Source: Phycisphaerales bacterium
Lineage (GTDB): Bacteria; Planctomycetota; Phycisphaerae; SM23-33; FEN-1343
Length of the DNA stretch: 64,000 nt
Direction: 5' to 3'
Assembly (NCBI GenBank): GCA_003171335.1
Contig: PMYD01000040.1
Location: 1 to 64,000, forward strand
The notes under the pieces were generated by a model, which saw nothing but the letters and a program-made list of their open reading frames with translations, did no database searches and was not told where the DNA came from. The translations under genes were made by a program, and so were the position numbers. Shown here piece by piece: positions 18,881 to 26,830 of this stretch. Each line of letters starts with the position of its first letter. Position 1 is the stretch's first letter.

Positions 18881-19833
18881 TGCGCGCGGTGGAATTCGCC
18901 GACCGGCTCACCTTCCGCCACGACTGGCCTGATCCCAAGGCCACGTCCCAGGAGGCGGTGGTGCGCGTGATTCGCGCGGGCATCTGCCGCACGGACCTGG
19001 AGATTGTCAAAGGCTACATGAACTTCCGCGGCGTGCTGGGGCACGAATTCGTCGGCCGCGTGTGCCAGGGGCCTGCCCGCTGGCTGGACCAGCGCGTGGT
19101 GGCGGAGATCAACTGCATCTGCGGCCATTGCGACATGTGCACCGGCGGCCTGCGCAATCACTGCCGCAAGCGCACCGTGCTGGGCATTGCCGGTCGCGAT
19201 GGCGCCTTCGCCGACAAGGTGCTGGTGCCCGTGCGGAACCTGCACCCGGTGCCCGACGGCGTGAGCGATGATGAGGCGGCGATGGTCGAACCTTTAGCCG
19301 CGGCGTTTCAGCTCGTGCACCAGATCCGCTTCGACAAGATGCAGCGCGTGGTGGTGCTGGGCGATGGCCGCCTCGGCCAGTTGGTGGCGCGCGTGCTGGT
19401 GCGGATCTGTCCCAACGTGCTGCTCGTGGGCCGCCACGCGGAAAAGCTGGCGCTGGCCGACCGCCTGCACATTCAAACGGTTCGGGTGGATGAGTTCACG
19501 CCGCGCCAGGAAGCCGATGTGGTCGTCGAGGCCACCGGCGCGCCGGCGGGTCTGGAGCTGGCCTGCCGCACCGTCCGCCCGCGCGGCACCATCGCCCTGA
19601 AGAGCACCTACGCCGGCCGCCAGCCCATGAGTATTTCCGGCATCGTCGTCGATGAAATCACCGTTGTCGGCTCGCGCTGCGGGCCGTTCTCCGATGCCCT
19701 GGATGCCCTGGCGCGCCACGAGGTCGATCTCTCCAACCTCATCGGCCGTCACCTGCCGTTGGAGAAGGCCCAGGAGGCGTTTGACCTGGCCGCACGCGGT
19801 GATGTGGTGAAGGTGCTCTTCGATGTGTCATGA
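18880..19833 (+). CDS. Zinc-type alcohol dehydrogenase family (MDR) oxidoreductase
   Basis: 317 residues from the ATG at 18880 (MRAVEFADRL), which overlaps the previous stop as ATGA; the ORF-track start 87 bases upstream lies in the lipoprotein gene. Catalytic zinc ligands are Cys in GICRTDLEI and HE in GVLGHEFVG. The structural zinc lobe is CICGHCDMCTGGLRNHC. The nucleotide fold shows VVLGDGRLGQLVA. It resembles threonine/sorbitol-type MDR dehydrogenases; substrate unknown. It is shorter than the typical ~340 residues, mainly because loops are trimmed. Its last 52 bases are duplicated just downstream. Confidence 0.85.
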   Translation: MRAVEFADRLTFRHDWPDPKATSQEAVVRVIRAGICRTDLEIVKGYMNFRGVLGHEFVGRVCQGPARWLDQRVVAEINCICGHCDMCTGGLRNHCRKRTVLGIAGRDGAFADKVLVPVRNLHPVPDGVSDDEAAMVEPLAAAFQLVHQIRFDKMQRVVVLGDGRLGQLVARVLVRICPNVLLVGRHAEKLALADRLHIQTVRVDEFTPRQEADVVVEATGAPAGLELACRTVRPRGTIALKSTYAGRQPMSISGIVVDEITVVGSRCGPFSDALDALARHEVDLSNLIGRHLPLEKAQEAFDLAARGDVVKVLFDVS

Positions 19834-19930
19834 GCACGATAAGCATATGGGCCATAGAGCAAAATTGATGGCCGAGGCGATGTGGTGAAGGTTTCCTTCG
19901 ATGTGTCACGAGCACGACAAGCATACAGAC
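19801..19930. repeat. 78-bp-period tandem duplication of the dehydrogenase 3' end
   Basis: GATGTGGTGAAGGT...TTCGATGTGTCA.GAGCACGA.AAGCATA at 19801 recurs from 19879 with few changes. The first copy ends the dehydrogenase; the second supplies the ATG used by the next gene. Confidence 0.85.
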
Positions 19931-20689
19931 CGTAGAGAAAACCTGCAGATAGCCGAGTTGAGCGGCGACTGGACCGTCGGCGCGCTGCCCATGCTCGATG
20001 CGCTGAGCGGCATTCGCCACGCGGTCAGCACGCGCCTGGGACCGGGCGGCGCCAACCTCGCCTGGGATGACCCGCACGGCCCGGCCCGCCGCCAGAGCCT
20101 GGGCCGCGCCATCGGCGCTGTTGAGGTGGCGGCGCTGCGCCAGGTGCATGGCGGCCGCGTGGTGGCGGCCGAAGAGGCCCTGGCCGGCCCCGTCGAGGCC
20201 GACGCCATGTTCACCCGTCGCGAAGGCCTGGCCGTGATGGGCCTGTCGGCCGATTGCCCCATCGTGCTGGCGGCCGATGTCCAGACGGGCGCCGTCGGCA
20301 TGGCGCACGCGAGCTGGCGCAGCACCGTGGCGCGGCTGACCTATAAACTGGTCCGGGCCATGTGCGTCGAGTGCGGCTGCAAGGCGACGGAAATCGTCGC
20401 GGGCATCTGCCCCTCGGCGGGCCCGTGCTGTTACGAAGTCGGCCCCGACACGCTGGCCGCCGCCACCGACGGCCTGGGCGCCAAGGCCGGGCGATTCTTC
20501 CTCCAGCGCGATGGGCACATGGTATTCGACCTGTGGGCGGCCAACGTTCAGCAGATGCTGGAGGCCGGTATCTGCCGACACAACATCCAGGTGGCCGGCG
20601 TGTGCACCATCTGCGATGGACGGTTTTTCAGCGTCCGCCGCGACGGCCCGCGCACCGGCCGGTTCGGCGCCATGATCGCGAGGGCATGA
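19901..20689 (+). CDS. pgeF: YfiH/PgeF-family purine nucleoside phosphorylase-like protein
   Basis: 262 residues. The YfiH (formerly multicopper polyphenol oxidase, LACC1) family carries a Zn site and acts as a purine nucleoside phosphorylase/adenosine deaminase or peptidoglycan-editing factor. Seen here: RQVHGGRV, LSADCPIVLAAD (Cys), GMAHASWRST (His), GICPSAGPCCYEVG, and the C-terminal VCTICDGRFFSVRRDGP. The ATG at 19901 lies within a duplicated copy of the upstream gene's tail, so the first ~9 residues (MCHEHDKH) derive from that duplication. queC-like begins one base after the stop. Confidence 0.88.
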   Translation: MCHEHDKHTDRRENLQIAELSGDWTVGALPMLDALSGIRHAVSTRLGPGGANLAWDDPHGPARRQSLGRAIGAVEVAALRQVHGGRVVAAEEALAGPVEADAMFTRREGLAVMGLSADCPIVLAADVQTGAVGMAHASWRSTVARLTYKLVRAMCVECGCKATEIVAGICPSAGPCCYEVGPDTLAAATDGLGAKAGRFFLQRDGHMVFDLWAANVQQMLEAGICRHNIQVAGVCTICDGRFFSVRRDGPRTGRFGAMIARA

Positions 20690-20690
20690 G

Positions 20691-21350
20691 ATGACCAAGA
20701 CAATCTCGGTAGTGCTGACCAGCGGCGGAATCAACTCGGCCGTGGCCGCGGCCCTGGAGGCCCAGGAATGCCGGCTGGCGCTGCTGCACCTGCAGTACGG
20801 CCAGCAGGCCCAGGATCCCGAACGGCGCGCCTTCGAGGCGCTGTGCGACTGGCTGAGCCCCCAGGAGCACCAGATCGCCACGCTGGGCGATTGGCCCCAA
20901 CTGACCGGCTCGGCCCTGGTCGAACCCCAGCACGACATCGAGGATGCCGCCGCGGTCAGCGGCTTTGCGGCGGCCTCCACGTTCGTGCCGATGCTGTCAC
21001 CGATTATGCTGTGCGCCGCCGCCGCCTGGGCCCAGAAGCTGGGCGCCCAGCGCCTGGTGTGGGGCATCTGCGCTGACAACCCCGGCCGCTACCCCGATCA
21101 CAGCGACACGGCGCGGCTCCTGGCCTGGCAGCTCATCGGCCAGTGCCTGGGCGACCGCCTGGCCCGGAAGGTCGAGGCCCCGCTGGCCCAGTACCCCAAG
21201 GCGGCCGTCGTCTCCCTGGCCCGCCAACTCAACGTGCCCCTGGATGCCACCTGGAGCTGCCTGCGCGGCGGCCACGAACCCTGCCGGCGCTGCATCGGCT
21301 GCGTCGCCCGAAAAGCGGCCATGGCACCGGTGGCGGCGAAGAAGAATTGA
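20691..21350 (+). CDS. queC: QueC-like 7-cyano-7-deazaguanine synthase
   Basis: 219 residues. QueC converts 7-carboxy-7-deazaguanine to preQ0 using ATP and ammonia, for queuosine or related modification. The PP-loop reads TSGGINSAV instead of the usual SGGxDS. The C-terminal zinc cysteines are present: SCLRGGHEPCRRCIGCVARK. A PDHSDTARL stretch sits where QueC has its substrate region. queD and queE lie 12-14 kb away. The altered loop and position next to pgeF leave open a related ATP-pyrophosphatase role. Confidence 0.75.
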   Translation: MTKTISVVLTSGGINSAVAAALEAQECRLALLHLQYGQQAQDPERRAFEALCDWLSPQEHQIATLGDWPQLTGSALVEPQHDIEDAAAVSGFAAASTFVPMLSPIMLCAAAAWAQKLGAQRLVWGICADNPGRYPDHSDTARLLAWQLIGQCLGDRLARKVEAPLAQYPKAAVVSLARQLNVPLDATWSCLRGGHEPCRRCIGCVARKAAMAPVAAKKN

Positions 21351-21395
21351 CAGCCTGAATGTGACAGATCAAGAGTGAGTTGCTCTAGGGTCCAC

Positions 21396-21501
21396 GTGAC
21401 AACCGTTGTCACCCGATGGCCGCCGGCAACTTTAAACCGTTTAAAGTACGGTTGGTCTTTGTTAGGCAATGGGCTGCGCTCAATTGACTAACCGTTGTCA
21501 G
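21396..21501. promoter_or_regulatory. Palindrome cluster: GTGACAAC-C-GTTGTCAC and ACTTTAAAC-C-GTTTAAAGT
   Basis: A perfect 17-base palindrome at 21396-21412, a perfect 19-base palindrome at 21429-21447, and an imperfect TGACTAACCGTTGTCA at 21485-21500 lie between two converging genes. Both palindrome types recur at 52163-52390. Confidence 0.6.
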
Positions 21502-21535
21502 TTCAAGCTTAGGTAGTAGCTGTGCTTAAGTCTTC

Positions 21536-22498
21536 CTAGGCTTCACAAGTTTCGCTCTTGTACCTCACATCGTTCGTATCCACCCGCGGCACTTCCAGCG
21601 GTCTGGCCGGATCAAGCACGACCTCCACCTTCGTCGTGAACGCCAGCCGGCAGCCGCGGCGGCGAAGGATGGCCAGGGTGTCGGCATTGTAGGAGCCGTA
21701 GGGGTAGGCGAAGACGTCGATCGGCTCGCCCAGCTCGCAGGCAAGCCTCTCATTTCCCTCCGTGATCTCCTTGTCCTGCTCGGCCGCGGAAAGCCGCGCC
21801 AACCAGGGGTGCGTCACGGTGTGGCCGCCGACGACCATGCCGGCCGCGCGAAGCTCGCGCAGGTTGTCCCAGTCGAGATACAGCTCGCGGATGAATTCCG
21901 CCTCGCCGCCGAAATAGCGCGGAAACATCTCGTCCAGCACGGCATCGCGGATGGACCAGGGCATCTCCAGCGTAGTGACGCGTTTGAAATGGCCCATCGC
22001 CGGCTGGTCGAACCGCGCATACGCCGCCGCCAGGTCGGCCCGCGATGGGTCGAATCGCCACGGCGAGGCATCGACGTTGGGAAACAGCCGGCCCAGCGTG
22101 GCGAAGAATTCCTCGTAGATCGTCGGGAAATCGCAGTTGTAGTTGAGAAACCGCAGTTTCTCCACGCTGGGCACGCGGCCGCGCACAAGCGGCTCGGTCA
22201 TCGGAAAGAACGCGCCTTCAAGGCCGAAACGCTTCAGAACCGGCACAACCGTGCGCAGGTGATCCACAAAGCCATCGTCGAAGGTGAGGTAAAAGGCCCC
22301 CGCCGGCAGCTCGCCGCGGCCTTCGAAATACGCCACCAGATCCGCCGCCCGCACCGGCTGGCCGTGCCGGCACAAATGCTCCACCTGGCCGACAAACTCC
22401 GCCACGCGCCGGGCCTTGATGCCGCCGTACCGCGTCTGCTCCACATCGCGCACGAAGTGGTACATGACGACCTGGCAGGAGCGTGATTCTGTTTTCAT
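21536..22498 (-). CDS. Polysaccharide deacetylase family protein
   Basis: About 320 residues from the Met at 22498 (MKTESRSCQVVMYHFV). The NodB/CE4 homology fold is clear: VVMYHFVRD, YLTFDDGFVDH (catalytic Asp and metal Asp), GGHTVTHPWLA (metal histidines), and DVFAYPYGSYN. It carries a long insertion (~115-200) typical of larger bacterial members. These enzymes N-deacetylate sugars of surface polysaccharides. No signal peptide is evident, so it may be cytoplasmic or act on nucleotide/lipid-linked sugars. It heads a run of genes that fits surface polysaccharide modification. Confidence 0.85.
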   Translation of the reverse strand: MKTESRSCQVVMYHFVRDVEQTRYGGIKARRVAEFVGQVEHLCRHGQPVRAADLVAYFEGRGELPAGAFYLTFDDGFVDHLRTVVPVLKRFGLEGAFFPMTEPLVRGRVPSVEKLRFLNYNCDFPTIYEEFFATLGRLFPNVDASPWRFDPSRADLAAAYARFDQPAMGHFKRVTTLEMPWSIRDAVLDEMFPRYFGGEAEFIRELYLDWDNLRELRAAGMVVGGHTVTHPWLARLSAAEQDKEITEGNERLACELGEPIDVFAYPYGSYNADTLAILRRRGCRLAFTTKVEVVLDPARPLEVPRVDTNDVRYKSETCEA

Positions 22499-22526
22499 TT
22501 GGCTATGCCACCGACAAAAGGCAGAA

Positions 22527-22663
22527 CACAAAGATCACGAAGACCACGAAGAACACAAAGGGAAGAAGTGTAAAGAAAGAATTACTTTATGTCCCCTTTT
22601 GCCTTTGACCCTCTTCATCTTTGTGCCCTTCGTGATCTTTGTGGTCTTCGTGTTCGCCTTTTT
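22527..22663. repeat. Inverted pair of CACGAAGACCACGAAG word repeats
   Basis: Left arm CACAAAGATCACGAAGACC... (22527-22560) faces right arm ...TTCGTGATCTTTGTGGTCTTCG (22616-22663) across about 60 bases. A related pair built from ACCACAGAGGACACGAAGG lies at 25457-25597. Confidence 0.8.
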
Positions 22664-22673
22664 CTGCGAGTTG

Positions 22674-23807
22674 TCAGTTCGGCCTGTCCATATCATCATC
22701 CGACTTGGTCACATAGAAATCCGCCCGCGTCAGCAGCGGCCCGGTTTCCTTGCGCCACACAGCGCCAAGTCCGAAGGCGCCGCGAATCGTGTCCTCGGCG
22801 CCATCCAGCGGCTGAAATCGCGCCGGAATGGCCGGCCGGTCTGGCGCGGGCTCGTGCCGGCGAAAACCCGCATCTTCCAGCGCTGCCGCCGCCGCCGGAC
22901 AGGTGCAGTAGAAATCCGCCAGCGCCGCCCTTGCCCGCCGGCCCGCCGCCAGGACGGCACGCGCCAATGCAACTGCCGCCGGGCCATCCGCGAGAAACTC
23001 GACAATCCGCAGCACTTTGTGCGGCATATCCCGCACCGGCTCGATCCGCCAGATGGCCAGACCCGTCGGCTGGGCCGGGTCGTCGGCGTAGGCAAAGCAT
23101 TTCTCGTAATGAAACCGGGGATGATTCACATAGCGCCAATTGATGTACGCCGCATCGCGGCAGCCGCCGACCAGTCGGGGAGCAAAGCGAGTCTCCCAGC
23201 ACCGGTTCCACTGGCCGCCCAGCTCACCGAAAGCTTCGGCCACTTTGCCGTCCGCATCCTCCGGATCAACGATGCAATACTGGCGCGCCACAGCATCAAC
23301 GGCTTCCGCGCTGGCGGCGGGATTGGCCCGCGCAATTAATTCACACGCCGCCGGCGCATCCAGCACCGCCACCCAGCGCGGGCAGCGCGGCAGCACCTCA
23401 AATCCCATGCGGCCGTACAAACCCTCGACCGCCTGGCCGATGCCGAAGGCGAATCGCGCTTCGCAGCCGAGTTTCCTCGCCGTTTCCATGAGCGTCAGTC
23501 CAGCGCCCGTCACCTCTGGCAGCGCCAGCCAGTTGGCCAGCCAGGCCCCCGCCGCACGGCGGCCGCGAAAGTTGAACTCGAACGGAATCAGCCCCAGCAT
23601 GCCCACGATCTTCCCGCCGCGGCAGGCCAGCAGAACCGAGAGTTCATCGGCGGCCGCGCCCGCCAGGCGAGCCGGGGCGAATTGCCAGCGCAGCAGCGCC
23701 TCATCGCGCGAGAGAATGTGCCCGGATCGCCAGTGGCGGTCGATGAACGACATGAGCGCGGGGGCTTCGGCCAAAGGGCACAGCCTGATTTCCAGTTTCT
23801 CGCTCAC
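22674..23807 (-). CDS. GNAT-type acyltransferase-like protein (double-domain)
   Basis: 377 residues from the GTG at 23807 (MSEKLEIRLCPL), with AGGA seven bases before; the ORF-track ATG 57 bases upstream has no support. Residues ~1-160 look like a GNAT N-acetyltransferase (VLLACRGGKIVGMLGLIPFEF, ...GIGQAVEGLYGRMGFEVLPR). The second half, with INWRYVNHPRFHYEKCFAY, resembles the C-terminal half of GNAT/FemAB-like proteins in polysaccharide clusters. It may acylate an amino sugar exposed by the neighbouring deacetylase. That pairing is inference. Confidence 0.7.
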   Translation of the reverse strand: MSEKLEIRLCPLAEAPALMSFIDRHWRSGHILSRDEALLRWQFAPARLAGAAADELSVLLACRGGKIVGMLGLIPFEFNFRGRRAAGAWLANWLALPEVTGAGLTLMETARKLGCEARFAFGIGQAVEGLYGRMGFEVLPRCPRWVAVLDAPAACELIARANPAASAEAVDAVARQYCIVDPEDADGKVAEAFGELGGQWNRCWETRFAPRLVGGCRDAAYINWRYVNHPRFHYEKCFAYADDPAQPTGLAIWRIEPVRDMPHKVLRIVEFLADGPAAVALARAVLAAGRRARAALADFYCTCPAAAAALEDAGFRRHEPAPDRPAIPARFQPLDGAEDTIRGAFGLGAVWRKETGPLLTRADFYVTKSDDDMDRPN

Positions 23808-23884
23808 GGCAGATCCTGAACGTGTTCTCCCTGCTTCCGTTCTTATCCCTGCGCCCCCCCGCATCCGTGCTTACGTCCCCGCGC

Positions 23885-24583
23885 TTACAGCACGATATAC
23901 GCAATGCTCGGATCAAAGGAAAACCGGTTGATCCGATGCTTGGGCAGGTCCAGCATCTCCAGCACGGCCCGCATTTCCCCGGGCCACCAGGGGTTGTTCA
24001 GCTCATCGAAGGCCAGGATGCTGCCGGCCCCCATGCGCGGCAGAAAGTGCTCCAGGGCCACCTTGGTGGGCTCGTACAGGTCGAAATCCATGAACAGCAG
24101 GCTCACCAGCAGGTGCGGGTTGTCGCGGATAAACTGCGGAATCGTTTTGCAGGCGTCCCCCTTTACCAGATGCACCTTGGGGAACTGGTTGAGGAAGCGG
24201 TTGGCGTCGAACTCGGCGATCAGCTCGGTCAGCTCGGCGTACACGTCGTAGCCGGCGGCCAGGCCGCCTTCCTTCAGGGCCGCGTTTTCCTGGCCGCCCT
24301 TGTCCTGCTCGGCGATGGGGGGAAAACCTTCAAACGTGTCAAAGCCGATGATCCGCCGGTCCAGGGCGTAGGGCTCCAGGTCGGCCGACAGTTTCGCCCA
24401 GGCCATCAGGCCCCCGCCGTGGTGCACGCCGGCCTCGATGATGCTGCCCTTGATGGGCGCCTGGAGCTTGAAGATCTCGTACCGGGCCAGGAATCGCGCC
24501 AGGCTCTGGCGGCGGATGTACTTCTCGAAATTGTCCAGCTTCATGCGCATCGGCGCATCGGTGCGGGCGAAGACCTCGCTCAT
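23885..24583 (-). CDS. TylF/MycF-like O-methyltransferase
   Basis: 232 residues from the ATG at 24583 (MSEVFARTDAPM), with AAGGAAG at good distance. The earlier frame start reads through a palindromic repeat (RLTGKMPVP) and is rejected. The fold is a class I SAM methyltransferase of the macrocin O-methyltransferase family: GSIIEAGVHHGGGLM (SAM loop), GFDTFEGFPP, VHLVKGDACKTIP, and LLFMDFDLYEPTKVALEHFLPRM with the metal-binding acidic residues. The family methylates sugar hydroxyls, consistent with the surface-glycan setting. Confidence 0.82.
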   Translation of the reverse strand: MSEVFARTDAPMRMKLDNFEKYIRRQSLARFLARYEIFKLQAPIKGSIIEAGVHHGGGLMAWAKLSADLEPYALDRRIIGFDTFEGFPPIAEQDKGGQENAALKEGGLAAGYDVYAELTELIAEFDANRFLNQFPKVHLVKGDACKTIPQFIRDNPHLLVSLLFMDFDLYEPTKVALEHFLPRMGAGSILAFDELNNPWWPGEMRAVLEMLDLPKHRINRFSFDPSIAYIVL

Positions 24584-24599
24584 GGCATCTTCCTTAGCC

Positions 24600-24720
24600 A
24601 GTGGCACGGGCATCTTGCCCGTGAGTCGCACGGCCATCTTGGCCGTGTTTCCGGCAGTTTCTTCAGTCTTGCCACGGGCGAGACGCCCGTGGGACTCATG
24701 GGCGAGACGCCCATGCTACG
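24600..24720. repeat. Cluster of CACGGGCGAGACGCCCGTG-type palindromes
   Basis: Four short palindromes occur in a row (ACGGGCATCTTGCCCGT, CACGGCCATCTTGGCCGTG, CACGGGCGAGACGCCCGTG, CATGGGCGAGACGCCCATG). The set is inverted about its middle. The same arrangement is at 38655-38755. Confidence 0.8.
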
Positions 24721-25417
24721 TTTGGAACTTCCTTAACACGCAGTGATACCGGCCGATAAAGCCGCCTTTCAGCACATCTGTCTTTTTCACCAAATTGCAC
24801 TCCAGCAGCTCCAGGCGGCTGTCGATGAGCCGCTCGATTTTGGCGAAATTGAAGTACGACTGGATCGTATCCCGCTCGTGCTCGATGCGGACGGTCTGCT
24901 CGCCGGCGAATTCGCGGGCGTGGGCGGAGTCATCGCCGCTGATCAGGTCGCAGTAGAAATAACCGCCAGCCCGCAGCACGCGGCGGACCTCGGCGATGGC
25001 CCTCTGCGCGATGTTAAAGGGCATGCTGTCCAGCACGCCGTGGCTGATGACCACGTCGAAATAGCCATCCTCCCACGGCAGCGTGTCGGCCGACCCCTGG
25101 CGGATCCGCCGCTCGACGTCCCCCACGCCCGCCCGCGCGGCCCACTGGCGGGCCATGGCGACGGCCGAGGCCGAAAGATCCATCCCGTGCACATCCATGC
25201 CCGCCTCATGGCCGTACACCACGTGCCGGCCGATGCCGCAGCCCAAATCCAGCCAGCGCGGCGGCCGGCCGAAGGCGTGGCGGTCCTGGTACTCCTCGAG
25301 CCCCACGCGCTTGCGGAGGTACTTGGCGACGAAGCGGATCAGCTCTTCGCAGGGATAGAAGACGAAGTTCTGGCGGCTCTGATAGGAAGTTTCCCACTGG
25401 CCCTTGCGGTCGTCCAT
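24716..25417 (-). CDS. Class I SAM-dependent methyltransferase
   Basis: 233 residues. Motif I is WLDLGCGIGRHVVYGHEAG, followed by DLSASAVAMARQ (motif post-I), SADTLPWEDGYFDVVISHGVLDSM (motif II) and EVRRVLRAGGYFYCDLIS (motif III), a methyltransferase-11-type fold. The C-terminal part is short with ECNLVKKTDVLKGGF, giving no substrate clue. Its neighbours (a second methyltransferase, acyltransferase-like, deacetylase) suggest a glycan or small metabolite target. Confidence 0.85.
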   Translation of the reverse strand: MDDRKGQWETSYQSRQNFVFYPCEELIRFVAKYLRKRVGLEEYQDRHAFGRPPRWLDLGCGIGRHVVYGHEAGMDVHGMDLSASAVAMARQWAARAGVGDVERRIRQGSADTLPWEDGYFDVVISHGVLDSMPFNIAQRAIAEVRRVLRAGGYFYCDLISGDDSAHAREFAGEQTVRIEHERDTIQSYFNFAKIERLIDSRLELLECNLVKKTDVLKGGFIGRYHCVLRKFQT

Positions 25418-25456
25418 GACGTCGGCCTCCGTGCCTTTAAGTGCAGCCGGGGAAAG

Positions 25457-25597
25457 TTAACCACAGAGGACACGAAGGGCACAGAGAAAAACAGCGGGAA
25501 ACAAAAAGACGCTTAATCAGACAGTAAATAACGTCCGCTCCATTTCCTCGTTTTCTTTGCCTTCCTCGGTGTCCTCTGTGCCCTCTGTGGTCTATTT
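25457..25597. repeat. Inverted pair of CCACAGAGGACACGAAGG word repeats
   Basis: Left arm ACCACAGAGGACACGAAGGG (25458 on) and right arm CGGTGTCCTCTGTGCCCTC (about 25566-25592) enclose about 80 bases. It belongs to the same class as the pair at 22527-22663. Confidence 0.75.
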
Positions 25598-26806
25598 CTC
25601 CGGCTTTACTTGCACCCGCAACGTCACCTCCGGCCCATCCATGTCCCACAGGTTCCGCGCCCGGCAGTCCAGCACGTTTTCGCCGGCGTGCAGCGGCAGG
25701 GTGAAGCTGCCCTGCCTGTCCGGCATGGTCTGCCATTTTCCGCCATCGATGCGCACGCGGTATTCCTTGAAGTTGGGCGTGGCGGAGAGGAATCGCAGGG
25801 CCAGCTTGCCGTCCTTGTCGCGACGGGCGCTGAAGAACTTGGGCAGGTTGCACGTCCAGTCGATCTGGTGGCGGTCAGGCTCGAAGACCAGGTCGTTGCC
25901 GTCGTGGTAGCGCGGCCAGCGCGTGCTACGGGTTTCGGGCGTGTCCCAGATGACCAGGCGGGTGGTGTAGTCGTTGTTCAGATACCAGTGCGACTGCGTC
26001 AAAAAGTCCGTCCGCAGCCAGTAGCCCACCCAGTAATAGCTGCCGATGTTGCCGTGCCATTGGCCATCGCCGGTGGGGTCTTTTTTCTCCAGGCCCCAAC
26101 GTTTGACGACGCCCTTGCCGCCATCCTTGCGCAGGGCCTCGTGAATCTCCAGGGCCGATAGCGGCACGCCATCGCGCTCGAAATGGATGTCGTACTTGCA
26201 GTCGATGGCGATCCACTTGCCCAGCTCGTTGCACCACACCTCGTTGATGGCGTGGTGGCCGCCCTTGGGCTTCTGCGTGTAATCCACGTCGATGTACAGC
26301 ATTCGCGAGGGAAAGCCATACGCCGAATACACCGCGTGGGCCACCACTTGCGAGTGGGCGCAGTAGAAGCCGCGGCCGGTCTTCTTGGCCTCTTCCAGGA
26401 TGGCGAACGGGTCATCATACGGGAAGGAGCAGTTGTCATCGACGGGCCAGCGGGTGTACACCCAGTGGCGCAGGCGCAGGATCTTCTCGAACTCGCTCTT
26501 GGCCCCTTCCATGGCGGCGCCGGGGTTGTACTCATCGCGCATCTTCTTCAAGCGCGGGCTGTCGTAGCTCTCAAAGCCGCCCAGCACGCCCGGCAGATAC
26601 GGCGTGGGCCCGGCGATCGTGGCCGAAACGATCGAGCCGTCGGCACCATCAACCTTGACCGGCCGCACGTTGTCCATCGCCGACGGCACGGCCGGCGCGG
26701 CAGCGCTCATTGTGGCGCCACCCGTGCGCGCGCAGCCGGCAACGCCAAGAGCCATCACCAGAAGAACTACCAGCCATATCTCAAGACAGGGTGACATGAC
26801 AAACAT
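25592..26806 (-). CDS. Transglutaminase-like lipoprotein
   Basis: 404 residues from the ATG at 26806 (MFVMSPCLEI...); the ORF-track GTG start lies inside a repeat array. A hydrophobic leader ends in lipobox GVAGC, so membrane anchoring is expected. Residues ~115-235 contain a transglutaminase-like Cys-His-Asp triad: GFYCAHSQVVAHAVYSAYG, GGHHAINEVWCNE, and WIAIDCKYDIHF. The C-terminal ~80 residues form a beta-sandwich (LPLHAGENVLDCRARN). Bacterial members are often cysteine proteases or amidases at the cell surface rather than cross-linking enzymes; the substrate is unknown. Confidence 0.82.
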   Translation of the reverse strand: MFVMSPCLEIWLVVLLVMALGVAGCARTGGATMSAAAPAVPSAMDNVRPVKVDGADGSIVSATIAGPTPYLPGVLGGFESYDSPRLKKMRDEYNPGAAMEGAKSEFEKILRLRHWVYTRWPVDDNCSFPYDDPFAILEEAKKTGRGFYCAHSQVVAHAVYSAYGFPSRMLYIDVDYTQKPKGGHHAINEVWCNELGKWIAIDCKYDIHFERDGVPLSALEIHEALRKDGGKGVVKRWGLEKKDPTGDGQWHGNIGSYYWVGYWLRTDFLTQSHWYLNNDYTTRLVIWDTPETRSTRWPRYHDGNDLVFEPDRHQIDWTCNLPKFFSARRDKDGKLALRFLSATPNFKEYRVRIDGGKWQTMPDRQGSFTLPLHAGENVLDCRARNLWDMDGPEVTLRVQVKPEK

Positions 26807-26830
26807 GCGAACCAACCTTTCCTTGCCTTC

